In this document: positions 19,508 to 29,378 of the stretch, piece after piece
Position numbering within the stretch: position 1 is the stretch's first letter
Layout of the letters: every line of letters starts with the position of its first letter
DNA from: a bacterium
GTDB lineage: Bacteria; Planctomycetota; Planctomycetia; Kolteriales; Kolteriaceae
NCBI GenBank assembly: GCA_019753235.1
Contig: JAIELF010000041.1
Span: 1-64,000, forward strand
DNA: 64,000 nucleotides
Direction of reading: 5' to 3'
Made by a program: the position numbers and the translations under genes
Notes under the pieces: generated by a model
What the model was told of the DNA's origin: nothing
Database searches by the model: none
What the model saw: only the letters and a program-made list of their open reading frames with translations

Positions 19508-20227
19508 ATGGAATCAAAGACGGTGGATCAATCGGCATGGGGCCAACACGCCGCCCCCGTGGTGATGCGGGTCAGGCAGCAGACGGGCGGTCCCAGTCCG
19601 GCACGCTCTCGCGGTATCCTCTCGGTCCGTCGAATGTCGTCGGCTCGGTGGATGACGCCGATGACGGCGATCCCTTTGCTCCGATCGGATCATCTCATTA
19701 TCTTGGCGTCTCTTCCGCTGGTGACACTGGTCATCTATCTGAGTTGGCAAGTGGTGAATTCGACCGACGCGGACAATTCGCTTCGGCCTAAAACACTATC
19801 GCTTCCCACGCTTTCCGTTCCCGAGATTGCCGGCGAGAAGTCGGCGCCGGCCGATGGTCCGATACGCATTCAACATCAAGAGCGGTCTTCGTCGTCAACG
19901 ATCCCACAGGAATCGTTACCCGCACAAAATGAAGCGGATTTTCCCATTCTGCCGACCGACGAACCGAACATACAGCCCATGCGAGGGCACTCCTGGAGTA
20001 CCGAAGAGCCAAGCGTCGAGCATGCCGTGATTCGTCCGAACGATCAACCACTTCGGCTGGGACGAGCTCAGGCGATTCCGACCTATGCCGGGCGAATCAG
20101 CAGTGTCGAACCAACGATGTATCCTGGCCACGCGACGCAGCGAGCCATGGACGGCGTGATCCAAGGAGACGGGATGTCGTACGCTCCTGGCATGGAACAT
20201 GAGATGGATTCGTCCCCCGAGCAGTAA
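19508..20227 (+). CDS. Single-pass membrane protein of unknown function, partner of the next gene
   Basis: 239 residues. A basic N-terminal cytoplasmic part (1-62) is followed by one hydrophobic helix (IILASLPLVTLVIYLSW, about 63-83), then a long Pro/Ser/Glu-rich, probably disordered region (85-239). I recognise no domain. It precedes a CpsD/BY-kinase-like gene by about 70 bases on the same strand. The pairing recalls exopolysaccharide systems, where a membrane adaptor activates a cytoplasmic tyrosine kinase, but the adaptor's Wzz domain is not seen. Confidence 0.6.
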   Translation: MESKTVDQSAWGQHAAPVVMRVRQQTGGPSPARSRGILSVRRMSSARWMTPMTAIPLLRSDHLIILASLPLVTLVIYLSWQVVNSTDADNSLRPKTLSLPTLSVPEIAGEKSAPADGPIRIQHQERSSSSTIPQESLPAQNEADFPILPTDEPNIQPMRGHSWSTEEPSVEHAVIRPNDQPLRLGRAQAIPTYAGRISSVEPTMYPGHATQRAMDGVIQGDGMSYAPGMEHEMDSSPEQ

Positions 20228-20296
20228 GCGATGCTTGTGGGTTGATGGGATGAAACAGGTTCATTCGGACGGCGAAAGAGGTCGGCGAGGCGATTG

Positions 20297-21544
20297 ATGG
20301 GGATCACCATTCGGTTGAACCAGACGCCCGCGGGAACAGCTCGCCCCGAGGCTGGTCGTCCACTGCTCGAGCCTAAAGAACGTCTCAAGCTGCTTCGCTA
20401 TTGCCTAGCCCGGTTGCGAGCTTGGCGAAGCGAGTATGAACTCTACTCGTCCAAAGCGATGGTGATCGAAACAGAGACGAACATCTCCCCAGGGGCGAAG
20501 ACGGTCGCTCCGAAGGGGGGGATGGAACCTGCGGAACAATCGACACAAGAATCGGTGCCGGCTAGAGAGGACATGGAAATGTACACTCGGGACATGCGGT
20601 GGACGTCGTCGACGACTGGCTTGGTTCAGATGACGACAGGTCCCGCGCCGCACCTGGCGAGTTCGATTGATACCGAAAGCATTCACGGCGAAATGTCGAC
20701 GATCTATCCCACCATCATTCCCTCATTGGGATCGAAGAAGCCGACGACCCCTGCCACCGAAGCGGGCGGGTACACGATGCAACAAGAAGGGAAGACCCCC
20801 TTGCCGATCCGCGAGACCGAGCCAGCCCATACGGTCCGACGAAGTTTTGAACCATTGGCCGGCTTGGCGGAAACAAAGTTGGCTCCGCTGACTCCCTCGG
20901 TAGCCAAGTGGCGAACTCCGAAAGTCGTTGGACAGATCCTGGCGGACGGACCCGAACATTGGCAAGGACTCGCCGAGGGTATTGCCGTTCGCGTGAAGGA
21001 AGCCGGCTTGCGAACGATGATAATTGCCTCGGCACTGCGAGGCGAAGGGGCAACAACGGTTTCCGTGGCTCTCGCCATGGCGATGACCCAGCATACCGAT
21101 TTGAAGGTCGTTCTCGTCGACGGCCATTTTGCTCATCCAGGATTGGCGAGCTTACTTCGTGTTCCCGCGCGGGTCGGCATGGAGCATCACCTCCGAGAGA
21201 ACGTCGCGCTGGCCGACACGCTCATCGGATTCGAAAAATCGAAGCTGATGGTTCTTCCGACGCTTGAAGCGATCGACTTGCCAAGCATCGTTCTGGGCGC
21301 GGAGAAAGTGGCCGAGGTGATTGAAAGACTTTCGAACTCTTTCGATCTGGTGATCATCGACCAGGGTTCGCTCTTTGCATCCCGAAAGCCAACGATGATA
21401 CCGGCGGCGATCGATGCGGCCCTACTGGTTCGGGACCCGGCCAAAAGCAGCCCCGAACTACTCGATCAACTAGATACCTACGTTGCTCGCCATCACGTCA
21501 GTTCGCTTGGGGTGATCGAGAACGGCGTCAGCGAGACGTACTAA
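20297..21544 (+). CDS. CpsD/BY-kinase-like P-loop protein with degenerate Walker A
   Basis: 415 residues from ATG 20297. About 200 residues of low-complexity linker precede a MinD/CpsD-like ATPase domain (about 205-415). The Walker A position reads SALRGEGATTVSVALA, with the usual G-E-G-K-[ST]-T lysine replaced by Ala. The Walker A' region is KVVLVDGHFAHPGL, where VDAD is expected, and Walker B is FDLVIIDQGSL. The protein ends in a single tyrosine instead of a tyrosine cluster. Family membership is clear from the fold order, but ATP hydrolysis or kinase activity looks lost. It may act as a regulatory pseudo-enzyme, possibly in polysaccharide export (inference). Confidence 0.7.
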   Translation: MGITIRLNQTPAGTARPEAGRPLLEPKERLKLLRYCLARLRAWRSEYELYSSKAMVIETETNISPGAKTVAPKGGMEPAEQSTQESVPAREDMEMYTRDMRWTSSTTGLVQMTTGPAPHLASSIDTESIHGEMSTIYPTIIPSLGSKKPTTPATEAGGYTMQQEGKTPLPIRETEPAHTVRRSFEPLAGLAETKLAPLTPSVAKWRTPKVVGQILADGPEHWQGLAEGIAVRVKEAGLRTMIIASALRGEGATTVSVALAMAMTQHTDLKVVLVDGHFAHPGLASLLRVPARVGMEHHLRENVALADTLIGFEKSKLMVLPTLEAIDLPSIVLGAEKVAEVIERLSNSFDLVIIDQGSLFASRKPTMIPAAIDAALLVRDPAKSSPELLDQLDTYVARHHVSSLGVIENGVSETY

Positions 21545-21623
21545 AAGTCACCGTTCCCGTTGACACGATGTTGCGATCGCTCCATCGCTCCTCTTGTGTC
21601 ATCGGTCGGTCACATCCTACTTG

Positions 21624-23813
21624 CTAACTTCGATCCCACCATCGCCAACGAAGCGTCAAACTATTGGCGACCACGCTGATGCTGCTGGCAGCCATGGCCG
21701 CCGCCGAGAGAGTAGGCGAGAGATACCCCGCCGCGGCCAGTGGGATCAGAATCGCGTTGTAACCAAAAGCCCAGAAGAGATTTTGCTTGATCTTGGCCAC
21801 AGTAGCTCGGCACAGAGAAACGGTCCTTACGAGGACCATCAAATCGGGCGATGAAAGGACGATATCACCCGCTTGCTTGGCCACGTCGGTTCCTTGGCCC
21901 ATGGCGATGCCGACGTTCGCCGCCGCCAGCGCGGGGGCATCATTGATCCCGTCTCCCACCATCGCGACATGTTTTCCAGCGGCTCGGGATTGCTGAACCC
22001 TTTGTTCCTTTTCCGCGGGGCTCAGGGAAGCATGGACATGCTCGGCGGGAATTCCAACGAGCTCGGCCACATTCTGCGCGACCGATTCGGAGTCGCCGGT
22101 GAGCAACTGCACTTCCATTCCAAGATGATGAAGCTGTTCGATCACCGATCGGCTGGAGGGGCGCGGTTGGTCGGCTAGGAGAATTCTCCCCATCCATTCA
22201 CGATCGATGGCCAGGAATATCCCATCGTCGTGTCCCATGGGAATGGAATGAATCAGAGATTCGAGAAGTGATCTCTTTCCCACAACGACCTCTTTACCCG
22301 CCACCTGGGCGACGACGCCGGCGCCGGCGACCTCGCGACTATGGGTAGGCATCGGGAAGGAAATGCCACGCTCGATGGCGTGGGTGACGATGGCTTGGGC
22401 CCAGGGGTGCTGGCTGGTTTGCTCGGCGGCGGCCGACCAGCGGAGAATCTCTTCGATCGAAAGAGACGACGTTCGCTCGATGGCGACCACATGCGGCTTG
22501 CCCAGGGTTATCGTGCCGGTCTTGTCAAAAAAAATGGTGTCGACTCGGCTCGCTTCTTCGATCCCTTGCGCATGGCGAAAGAAAGCCCCCATCTTGGCTC
22601 CGATACCCGTGGCGACCATCACGGCTGTCGGCGTTGCCAACCCCATGGCGCAGGGACAAGCCACGACCAAGACGCTGACGGCGGCTCGCCAGGCGGAACC
22701 GGAATCACCAGACCAAAAGGAATGACCTATCCATGTCATCAGAGAAAGGACAAGGACGATCGGCACGAACCGGGCAGCGACTCGGTCGGCCAAGCGCGCT
22801 ATCGCTGGCTTGCTTGACTGCGCTTGATCAACCAGCTTGATGATTCCTGCGAGAACCGTGTCACTGCCGACTTTGTCCGCGAGTACATACAGCACGCCCG
22901 TCAGATTCACGGTCCCTGCCGAGACTGCTTGGCCGATCGTTCTCTCGACAGGGAGGCTCTCTCCCGTGAGCATCGATTGGTCGACGGTCGAGCTACCATT
23001 TACTACCGTTCCATCCACCGGAAACGATTCGCCGGGACGAATGAGGAGAGTATCGCGAACCATAATCTGATCGGCGGAAACCGTTTCGAATTTGTTGCCG
23101 ACGACGCGAGTTGCCGTGTTCGGAACAAGTCGAAGCAATTCGTGAATCGCTTGGCCCGCGCTATTTCGTGATCGAAGTTCAAGCCATTTTCCCAGCGTGA
23201 CAAGCCCTAGCACCATGACCGAATCATGAGCATAGCCATGCGAATGGATATCAATGATCGCCGACGCAATGCTGTAGCCCAACGCGGCCGAGGTCCCGAC
23301 CGCCACGAGCGTATCCATGTCGGCGGAACCTTCCCGCAACCGTCGCCACGCCCCCACATAAAAGGGAAGACCGACCGTCGCTTGCAGAATGATCGCTAAA
23401 CCAAGAGAGATCATTTCTCCAACGGGGTGACGGTTCCACCATGGGACGAGCATCATGGTCACGGCAATAATGGCGCATAACCCAACGCGCCGACCGTGGA
23501 GTGTTGCTTCCTGCCGACGATCCGCTTCCAATTGAGCAAGTTGATCGACCAGCGATTGGGTGTTCAAGAGCGTGGCATGGTAGCCTGCCTTTTCGATGGC
23601 GTCTTCGAGTTGAACAGGGTCCTTCACCGTCCCTTTGACCAAGGCTCGGCCGGTGGCGAGATTGACAGACGCTTCATCGACGCCAGGGACAAGGCGAAGA
23701 GCTTGCTCGACGTGGGATACGCACGCGGCACATCGCATGCCGTCGACTTTCAAAGAAACGGGCTCTGCTTTTTCCATATCAGTAGTGTACGCTTGGTGCC
23801 TCATCACCGTCAT
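21624..23813 (-). CDS. copA: Copper-translocating P1B-type ATPase
   Basis: Up to 729 residues. One N-terminal heavy-metal-associated domain carries [10 protein letters not shown]. Eight membrane helices include the CPC ion-entry motif ([13 protein letters not shown]). Other motifs are TGES in the actuator, DKTGTIT with the phosphorylated Asp, the HP motif in [10 protein letters not shown], and [27 protein letters not shown] and [13 protein letters not shown] near the end are the helix 7/8 residues of the Cu(I) subgroup. It exports Cu(I) from the cytoplasm. The start may be ATG 23777 (MEKAEPVSL) rather than 23813. Only about 40-80 bases separate it from the divergent MoxR gene. Confidence 0.93.
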   Translation of the reverse strand: MTVMRHQAYTTDMEKAEPVSLKVDGMRCAACVSHVEQALRLVPGVDEASVNLATGRALVKGTVKDPVQLEDAIEKAGYHATLLNTQSLVDQLAQLEADRRQEATLHGRRVGLCAIIAVTMMLVPWWNRHPVGEMISLGLAIILQATVGLPFYVGAWRRLREGSADMDTLVAVGTSAALGYSIASAIIDIHSHGYAHDSVMVLGLVTLGKWLELRSRNSAGQAIHELLRLVPNTATRVVGNKFETVSADQIMVRDTLLIRPGESFPVDGTVVNGSSTVDQSMLTGESLPVERTIGQAVSAGTVNLTGVLYVLADKVGSDTVLAGIIKLVDQAQSSKPAIARLADRVAARFVPIVLVLSLMTWIGHSFWSGDSGSAWRAAVSVLVVACPCAMGLATPTAVMVATGIGAKMGAFFRHAQGIEEASRVDTIFFDKTGTITLGKPHVVAIERTSSLSIEEILRWSAAAEQTSQHPWAQAIVTHAIERGISFPMPTHSREVAGAGVVAQVAGKEVVVGKRSLLESLIHSIPMGHDDGIFLAIDREWMGRILLADQPRPSSRSVIEQLHHLGMEVQLLTGDSESVAQNVAELVGIPAEHVHASLSPAEKEQRVQQSRAAGKHVAMVGDGINDAPALAAANVGIAMGQGTDVAKQAGDIVLSSPDLMVLVRTVSLCRATVAKIKQNLFWAFGYNAILIPLAAAGYLSPTLSAAAMAASSISVVANSLTLRWRWWDRS

Positions 23814-23855
23814 CTTCGGGTTACGCTATCGTCTGAGATCTCGAAGGAGCATGGA

Positions 23856-24857
23856 ATGTCCGCTCAACAAGAGAGAGAAGTGGCTGGGGTTCGTCTTCGG
23901 CTTTCCGAGCCAATCAATCTCGATCAGCGATGGATTGGCCAGGAGGAGATCTTGGATCAACTCTTAGCGTGTTGGTTGGTGGTGGCAAAGGAGGACTTGC
24001 CCCTTTCGCCGCGAATCACTGGGCCGCCAGGAATCGGAAAGACGACGCTGGCGATGGCGGCCGCCCGGAAGAGGAATCAAGATCTGTACGTCTTCCAATG
24101 CACAGCAGACACTCGCCCAGAGGACTTATTGGTCACGCCCGTCTTATCGGATCAGGGAAAGATCAGTTACCACGCCTCGGCCCTGGTCACGGCCATGCTC
24201 ACGGGAAGCATTTGTGTTCTCGATGAAGGGAACCGAATGAACGAGAAGAGTTGGGCTTCGCTGGCACCGCTGCTGGATCATCGGCGCCAGGTCGAATCGA
24301 TCGTGGCCGGCATCAGCATTCGTGCGGAGCCTGGCTTTCGTACCTGCATCACCATGAATGAAGACGAATCGACCTACGAGATTCCTGATTATATTCTGTC
24401 CCGATTGCAGCCGACCTTGAAGTTGGATTTTCCCAATCGGGAAGACGAACTGGCGATCCTCCGTTACCACTTGCCGTTTGTCGAAGCGGATCTGCTCGGG
24501 CTGACCGTCGAGTTCCTTCAGCGGAGCCACGATCTCGCGCTTGATTTTTCGCCTCGCGATGGACTGCATATTCTCCAGTACGCGGTGAAGCGATTGGCGC
24601 AGGATCGGGCTCATCCTCTGGGAAAGGACGACGCCTGGAAAGAGGCGGTCCTGAAGGTACTTGGCGACGATGCGCTTGACCTTGACACTTTGGCAAGACA
24701 GCGCGACCGAACGATGGGCAATGCCCCCGCGGCCATGGGTCTCGGGAGCTTCTTTTTCGGCAGCAATGATGCACTTAATCCCGACCGGGCCGATGATGAT
24801 GATGAAATCGCCAACGAAGAATTTGATGAAGAGGATTACCTCGACGACACCGAGTAG
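23856..24857 (+). CDS. MoxR-type AAA+ ATPase with acidic C-terminal tail
   Basis: 333 residues from ATG 23856, which follows AAGGAG by 6 bases; the open frame upstream is antisense to copA. It has Walker [12 protein letters not shown], Walker [11 protein letters not shown], sensor 1 in [11 protein letters not shown], and arginine-finger and sensor-2 regions ([31 protein letters not shown]). MoxR/CbbQ/NorQ ATPases remodel or insert metal into partner proteins, normally with a VWA-domain partner encoded next door. None is found here; an SRAP gene follows on the other strand. The last 20 residues are nearly all Asp/Glu. Client unknown. Confidence 0.85.
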   Translation: MSAQQEREVAGVRLRLSEPINLDQRWIGQEEILDQLLACWLVVAKEDLPLSPRITGPPGIGKTTLAMAAARKRNQDLYVFQCTADTRPEDLLVTPVLSDQGKISYHASALVTAMLTGSICVLDEGNRMNEKSWASLAPLLDHRRQVESIVAGISIRAEPGFRTCITMNEDESTYEIPDYILSRLQPTLKLDFPNREDELAILRYHLPFVEADLLGLTVEFLQRSHDLALDFSPRDGLHILQYAVKRLAQDRAHPLGKDDAWKEAVLKVLGDDALDLDTLARQRDRTMGNAPAAMGLGSFFFGSNDALNPDRADDDDEIANEEFDEEDYLDDTE

Positions 24858-24863
24858 GAGGCA

Positions 24864-25550
24864 TTACCAGAGAGTCGGTTGGCCGTCGGTCGTTTGCGGG
24901 TCCGCTGGGGCGATGCAGTCGGGCCCTTCATGCCGAGCGCTGTTGACAACGGACGAGACCGGGATCGGTACGAAGTGAGGATCGTCCATCGACACCAAGA
25001 TCTCCTCAGCGGCGCGCCCGGTCAGCCAATCGTCATACCGATCGGGCGGCAGGATGACGGGCATCCGATCGTGCAACGAACGAAGACCGGAACTGGCCGC
25101 CGTTGTCAAGATTGTCGCGGTCTCCAGCGACGATCCATCCTTGTTCCATCGATCCCAAAGACCTGCCATCGCGAACAGTCGGCCATCATCAAAGCGAACA
25201 TAGAAGGGGTTCTTTTTCTTTCCGTCGGCTTTCCATTCGAAAAAGCCATCGGCCGGCACCAGACAACGCCGGCGAGCGAACGAGGATCGAAACGAAGGCT
25301 TTTCTCGAGCCGACTCCGAGCGAGCATTAATCGCGCGGGCGGCCCCCGAAGAGTCTTTTGCCCACGATGGAACCAGTCCCCAGCGTCCCCAGACCATCTC
25401 GCGGCCGAGGCCTATTTCCTTCTGTCGAACAAGTGCGATCGGCTGCGCAGGGGCGATGTTGTAGCGAGGGACTAGATCGGTCAATGGTTCGATGCCGAAG
25501 AGTTCGGCAACGCGCTCGGCAGGAGTCTTGAGGGTGTATCGGCCACACAT
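24864..25550 (-). CDS. SRAP-domain protein (HMCES/YedK type abasic-site crosslinker)
   Basis: 228 residues beginning MCGRYTLKTPAERV, where Cys2 is the residue that forms a thiazolidine link with abasic sites in single-stranded DNA after Met removal. Other family motifs: PRYNIAPAQP, ARSESAREKPSF, RRRCLVPADGFFEW, and LHDRMPVIL with the conserved histidine. Its role is to shield abasic sites at replication forks. It ends 6 bases from the MoxR gene stop, tail to tail. Length and motifs are typical. Confidence 0.95.
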   Translation of the reverse strand: MCGRYTLKTPAERVAELFGIEPLTDLVPRYNIAPAQPIALVRQKEIGLGREMVWGRWGLVPSWAKDSSGAARAINARSESAREKPSFRSSFARRRCLVPADGFFEWKADGKKKNPFYVRFDDGRLFAMAGLWDRWNKDGSSLETATILTTAASSGLRSLHDRMPVILPPDRYDDWLTGRAAEEILVSMDDPHFVPIPVSSVVNSARHEGPDCIAPADPQTTDGQPTLW

Positions 25551-25627
25551 AATGAAACTACCCCGCAGAGAATCAGGTCGTCCGCCTGCCTCTTGCGACG
25601 CGGGGCAACTCGGGGCAAAAGGTTTGG

Positions 25628-26413
25628 CTATTGTTCCCGTTCACGCTGGTTGCGGGCAATCTCGATCTGGCAAAAAGTGACATAAGAGACAACCTGCTCG
25701 AGGCAGGCATCCGGGTCGCGACTCTCGACGGCGAACTCGATTCCGAATAGGGCGTTCTTAATGCCATCCGGTGAGGGAACCGTTCGCCGAACGATCGCTC
25801 GGGTGGAGATCGTCTCGGTATTGTGCGGCGTTTGCAGTTTGAGTTGAAGTTCGAGTTGACGCCCTTCCTCGATGTCCTCGGCCAATTTGGGATCAACCAA
25901 GATCGCGATTCCTCGGCCACTGATATCCTGAACGGCCGATTTCTCAAAGGGTCGGGACGTGCGAGCGTCTCGGTCGCGCGAGGCCAATCGCCAAGAGCAG
26001 CTTGCCTGAGCATTCCCGATCGGCGAGACTCGAAAATGACGTCTTCGGTTTCCGTTCTCTAGGTTCTCTGGGGCTTCCAGACGGAGCATCGGCACGACTT
26101 GACCGGTCACGGTCTTAACTTGTTCCCGTTCAATGATGACCGATTCAAATTTGTGAACCTGGCCCGCGCGAATGATGAAAACACGAACGAGGTCGCCCGG
26201 ACCAACGGCGATGGTTCGGCCTCCCTTGCTGGGGAGATCGATCGTCACACCCGAGGTCACCCGATCGAACGAGCGAATTCGCGTTTTGCCTGACGCTCCG
26301 ACGCGACCATCCGGGTCCAGCTGTTCGAGTTCGACGACGATATTCTCGTCGGCAAACGCAGTGAGAAGGGCGGCACACTTCGCGCTGACAGTCTTTCGTC
26401 CGAAGAGAGGCAT
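25628..26413 (-). CDS. PilZ-domain protein, probable c-di-GMP receptor
   Basis: 261 residues from ATG 26413 (GCGGGA upstream); a GTG at 26455 would add 14 residues. The N-terminal half is a beta-rich YcgR-like domain (KTRIRSFDRVTSGVTIDLP, VGPGDLVRVFI). The C-terminal half is PilZ, with the c-di-GMP motifs RRRHFRVSP and DISGRGIAI (R-x-x-x-R and D-x-S-x-x-G). YcgR-like proteins slow flagella or alter adhesion when c-di-GMP is high. No flagellar gene is nearby, so the target is unknown. Confidence 0.85.
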   Translation of the reverse strand: MPLFGRKTVSAKCAALLTAFADENIVVELEQLDPDGRVGASGKTRIRSFDRVTSGVTIDLPSKGGRTIAVGPGDLVRVFIIRAGQVHKFESVIIEREQVKTVTGQVVPMLRLEAPENLENGNRRRHFRVSPIGNAQASCSWRLASRDRDARTSRPFEKSAVQDISGRGIAILVDPKLAEDIEEGRQLELQLKLQTPHNTETISTRAIVRRTVPSPDGIKNALFGIEFAVESRDPDACLEQVVSYVTFCQIEIARNQREREQ

Positions 26414-26845
26414 GACTATATCCCGCTTTGATCGCCCGGTTCGATCTGCCCGCACCCTTCGCGCGGCAGAAAACGGCGGGACCGATCCACGTAATGCAAA
26501 CGTAGCATGCGGGCGTCCAAGAGGAATCCTTTGGACAGCGGTGGTTTACGGTCAGGCATAGGGCAGGGGAGCGGAACCCGCCCGCGTCGAGAAAAGAAAG
26601 AGCATTCGCATCGAAATGAATCGTGTCGTGCTCACGCGGATTCTGCTTCCATCATCAAGAATACGTAAAATATCAGGGAATTAACCCAGTTTGAAGAAGT
26701 CGGAGTCCAACGAGCCCCGGCGCGATCCCTGGCCGACTTTAACGGTCGTCAAAGCGAGAATACCCTGCCCTGGATGTTTCTTTTTCGCTCGCAACACATT
26801 TCACAGGCGTCCCGGAGAGCAGAACTGCGAGTTCCGTGATCGGGT
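26414..26845. other. Intergenic, 432 bases upstream of the PilZ gene
   Basis: It lies between the PilZ start and the end of the FG-GAP gene, both leftward. It should hold the PilZ promoter and the FG-GAP terminator, but no clear terminator was found. Short frames here have no coding character. Confidence 0.4.
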
Positions 26846-29176
26846 CTACGGGGTCTTTGCCGTCGTGGCGGGCTTTTCGCGACCATCGTCCTGACGGTAG
26901 ATCAGTACACGGTCATGCACCAGAAGGGCAATATCCTCGAGCTTGTCGCCGTCGAGGTCGGCAATGATTGCCTCGCGAGGTTCGATCGAGCCCGCCTGAC
27001 GCTGGAACGTCTTCTCCTCAAAGACCTGCCAACGGGCCATTCGCTCGAGCTTGCCTGATGCCATCCGTGTCACGATCTCTAGCGTGTGATCCATCGGATC
27101 CAGCAACAGAATATCAAGCGAGCCATCGCCGTTGAGATCACCCGGGACCATGTCGAACAGCGTCGCATCCTTGTTGTCGGACTCGTAACTCGCCAACGGC
27201 GTCAGAACCAGGTCTTTGCCCCGGGTGTAGACGATCGCCAGCTTGACATTGTCAAAGATGAGCAGGTCGACAAAGCCATCCTGATTAAAGTCGCCGGTCC
27301 TCATGCCCCGAACATCGAACGGGCCAACCTTCAGCGATTGCCACGTCCGGTAGAGCCCCGCTTCATCCTTCATGAAAATGATCGACTGCGACGAGCGATC
27401 GTAGACGGCAAGTTCCGGCTTGGCATCGCCGACGATATCGAGCGTGACCGCTCCGCGTAGTTTGGCGCTCCCTGTCGTCGGATTGAACTGATCCTTGACG
27501 GTCCACTGGCCGGTCGACTCCATTTTCAGCCGACGAACGCTGCTCTCTTGCGTGACGAGAAAAGCTCGTTCGCCGCTCGCGACGGGGCCATCAAAGATGT
27601 CGGCCGGCGTAAGATTGCCAAGCGTTCCCTTACCGGCATCGCCGGCGGGTCTGTAAAGGTCGCCTGCTTCTCCCAGCAAAATGGCGGGCGGCTTGAAGGA
27701 TTGAAATGCCAGCAGGTCGAGGATCCCATCTTGATTGACGTCTGCCGATCGCAGGTCGAGAATCTTTGCTTCCGCTTTGAATTCGATCTCGGTCTTGTCG
27801 CCGATCGAATCCGCCACCCAGTCGAGCTCACTTGCTCCCTCGGCCGGCTTTAAGCGACGCAGGACATGGACGTCTGTCTTTTTTCCATCGACCTCGCGCG
27901 ACTCTTTCGCGATGTAGAGCAGTCGGGCAGTCGGCCCGGTGCCGACCACTTCCATGGCGGCCACATCCCCCAGCGTGCCGATCGGTTTCGGAAACGAGAG
28001 TCGGCCATCGGTAAAGTCGCTGGCGGCCAGCGACTTGTCTCTGCTGCTCATCGAGAGGAGGATGCTTTTGCCGTCGCCGTTGGCATCGACCGACCTGATC
28101 AATTCGGTGCCGAGCATGCAGGGGAACGTTTGGGCTGTCCGCGCGCTCGCAAAGAATTGAAACTGTGATGAATCAGCATCACTCACCACAATGTCGAGTT
28201 TTTTATCCCCGTCGAAGTCCGCAATCGCGATGTCAGGAGATTTGCCCGCTCCTGTAGTGTCGAAGGGGAAGATGACCGCTTGACTGGTCGGTCTATCCTG
28301 GTTCGGCTCCACGAACTCAAGTCCGTAGACCATCAGCCGATCGGTCAAAGAGCTGATGGAAAGAACATCTTCTCCGGCCTTCTGGTCGAAACGAGCAAAC
28401 GAAACGCCGCGAGGTGGATCGATACGAAGCCGACGCTCCGGCCCAAACGAACCGTCCTCATCCTGGAATCGAATCCGAATCGGTAGCTCGGCCGTTTGAG
28501 CGAAGTAAACGATGTCGTTTCGTCCGTCATCGTTGAGATCGATCACACGAATCAGGCCCGCTTGTTCGTCGCCGAGCCGATACTTTTTCGCGTCCGCCAA
28601 TCGCCCACCGGCCTCTTGAAGATGCAGATAAAGGAAGCGGGTGCCGAGATAAACAATGTCCAGCAGGCCGTCTTTGTTGATGTCGGCCACTTCCAGGCAC
28701 CAGGTCGATGTCTGAGCATCCTGGTTCTCAAAGATTCGCTCCTGGCCGAACGAACCGTCGGATTGTTGATACTCGATGTAGAGACCTTTGGGCTCGCCTA
28801 GATAGACGAGGTCTGCCTTTTGATCGTTGTTGACATCCTTGACTTCAAGTGAAGAGACCGGTCGGCGGACCTGAATCTTGCGATGGTCCAGACGCCGATC
28901 GTAGGGCAAGTCGTTCGGCTTGCGATCCTTCTTCTCCTCGGCAACCGGTTGGGATCGTTGAGCCAGCACGTCGATGCGGTTCTTGATGTTGTTGACCGCG
29001 ATGACATCGAGCTTGCCGTCTCCATCGATGTCACGGGCCAGCAAATTGTTGATGCGATAATCGAGCTTGTAGATCTCTGGAGAGAAAAAGCCGTACTGTT
29101 CGGGAGTGGGGTCCGCCCATCCTGTCGAGAATAGGAACCCCGTCAGCAACAGTGTGGCCAAGCCGATTCGAATCAT
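26846..29176 (-). CDS. Large exported FG-GAP/VCBS-repeat protein
   Basis: 776 residues from ATG 29176, which has GGGGAG seven bases upstream and opens directly on a signal peptide (MIRIGLATLLLTGFLFSTG). The rest is a repeat array with Ca-binding D-x-D/N-x-D-G loops: DIDGDGKLDVIAV, DVNNDQKADLVYL, DINKDGLLDIVYL, DLNDDGRNDIVYF, DFDGDKKLDIVV, DVNQDGILDLLAF, DFNQDGFVDLLIF, DLNGDGSLDILLL, DLDGDKLEDIALL. This pattern predicts a beta-propeller of integrin-alpha type on the outside of the cytoplasmic membrane. Such proteins are abundant in planctomycetes and their roles are mostly unknown. It is divergent from the serine protease gene. Confidence 0.88.
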   Translation of the reverse strand: MIRIGLATLLLTGFLFSTGWADPTPEQYGFFSPEIYKLDYRINNLLARDIDGDGKLDVIAVNNIKNRIDVLAQRSQPVAEEKKDRKPNDLPYDRRLDHRKIQVRRPVSSLEVKDVNNDQKADLVYLGEPKGLYIEYQQSDGSFGQERIFENQDAQTSTWCLEVADINKDGLLDIVYLGTRFLYLHLQEAGGRLADAKKYRLGDEQAGLIRVIDLNDDGRNDIVYFAQTAELPIRIRFQDEDGSFGPERRLRIDPPRGVSFARFDQKAGEDVLSISSLTDRLMVYGLEFVEPNQDRPTSQAVIFPFDTTGAGKSPDIAIADFDGDKKLDIVVSDADSSQFQFFASARTAQTFPCMLGTELIRSVDANGDGKSILLSMSSRDKSLAASDFTDGRLSFPKPIGTLGDVAAMEVVGTGPTARLLYIAKESREVDGKKTDVHVLRRLKPAEGASELDWVADSIGDKTEIEFKAEAKILDLRSADVNQDGILDLLAFQSFKPPAILLGEAGDLYRPAGDAGKGTLGNLTPADIFDGPVASGERAFLVTQESSVRRLKMESTGQWTVKDQFNPTTGSAKLRGAVTLDIVGDAKPELAVYDRSSQSIIFMKDEAGLYRTWQSLKVGPFDVRGMRTGDFNQDGFVDLLIFDNVKLAIVYTRGKDLVLTPLASYESDNKDATLFDMVPGDLNGDGSLDILLLDPMDHTLEIVTRMASGKLERMARWQVFEEKTFQRQAGSIEPREAIIADLDGDKLEDIALLVHDRVLIYRQDDGREKPATTAKTP

Positions 29177-29378
29177 GATCGCTCCCCGATCCACGGTAGA
29201 TCTATCATTGGCACCAGACTTTTGTATCAACTCGACGCGATAACGCTCGGAGGACGAGGCAGCGTGTTATCGGCAAGAATAAGTCACCCCTGGCGATGAT
29301 TCGTTGGTGCCGATAGAGTGTCATGGTAACTTCAGCGGACAGTGAGATGTGGTTCGCGACACAATTCTGGAAGGTGCC

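Noticed and set aside
23496..23855. N-terminal extension of the MoxR frame
   Set aside because: It lies antisense to the copA metal-binding domain, and a good Shine-Dalgarno marks ATG 23856.
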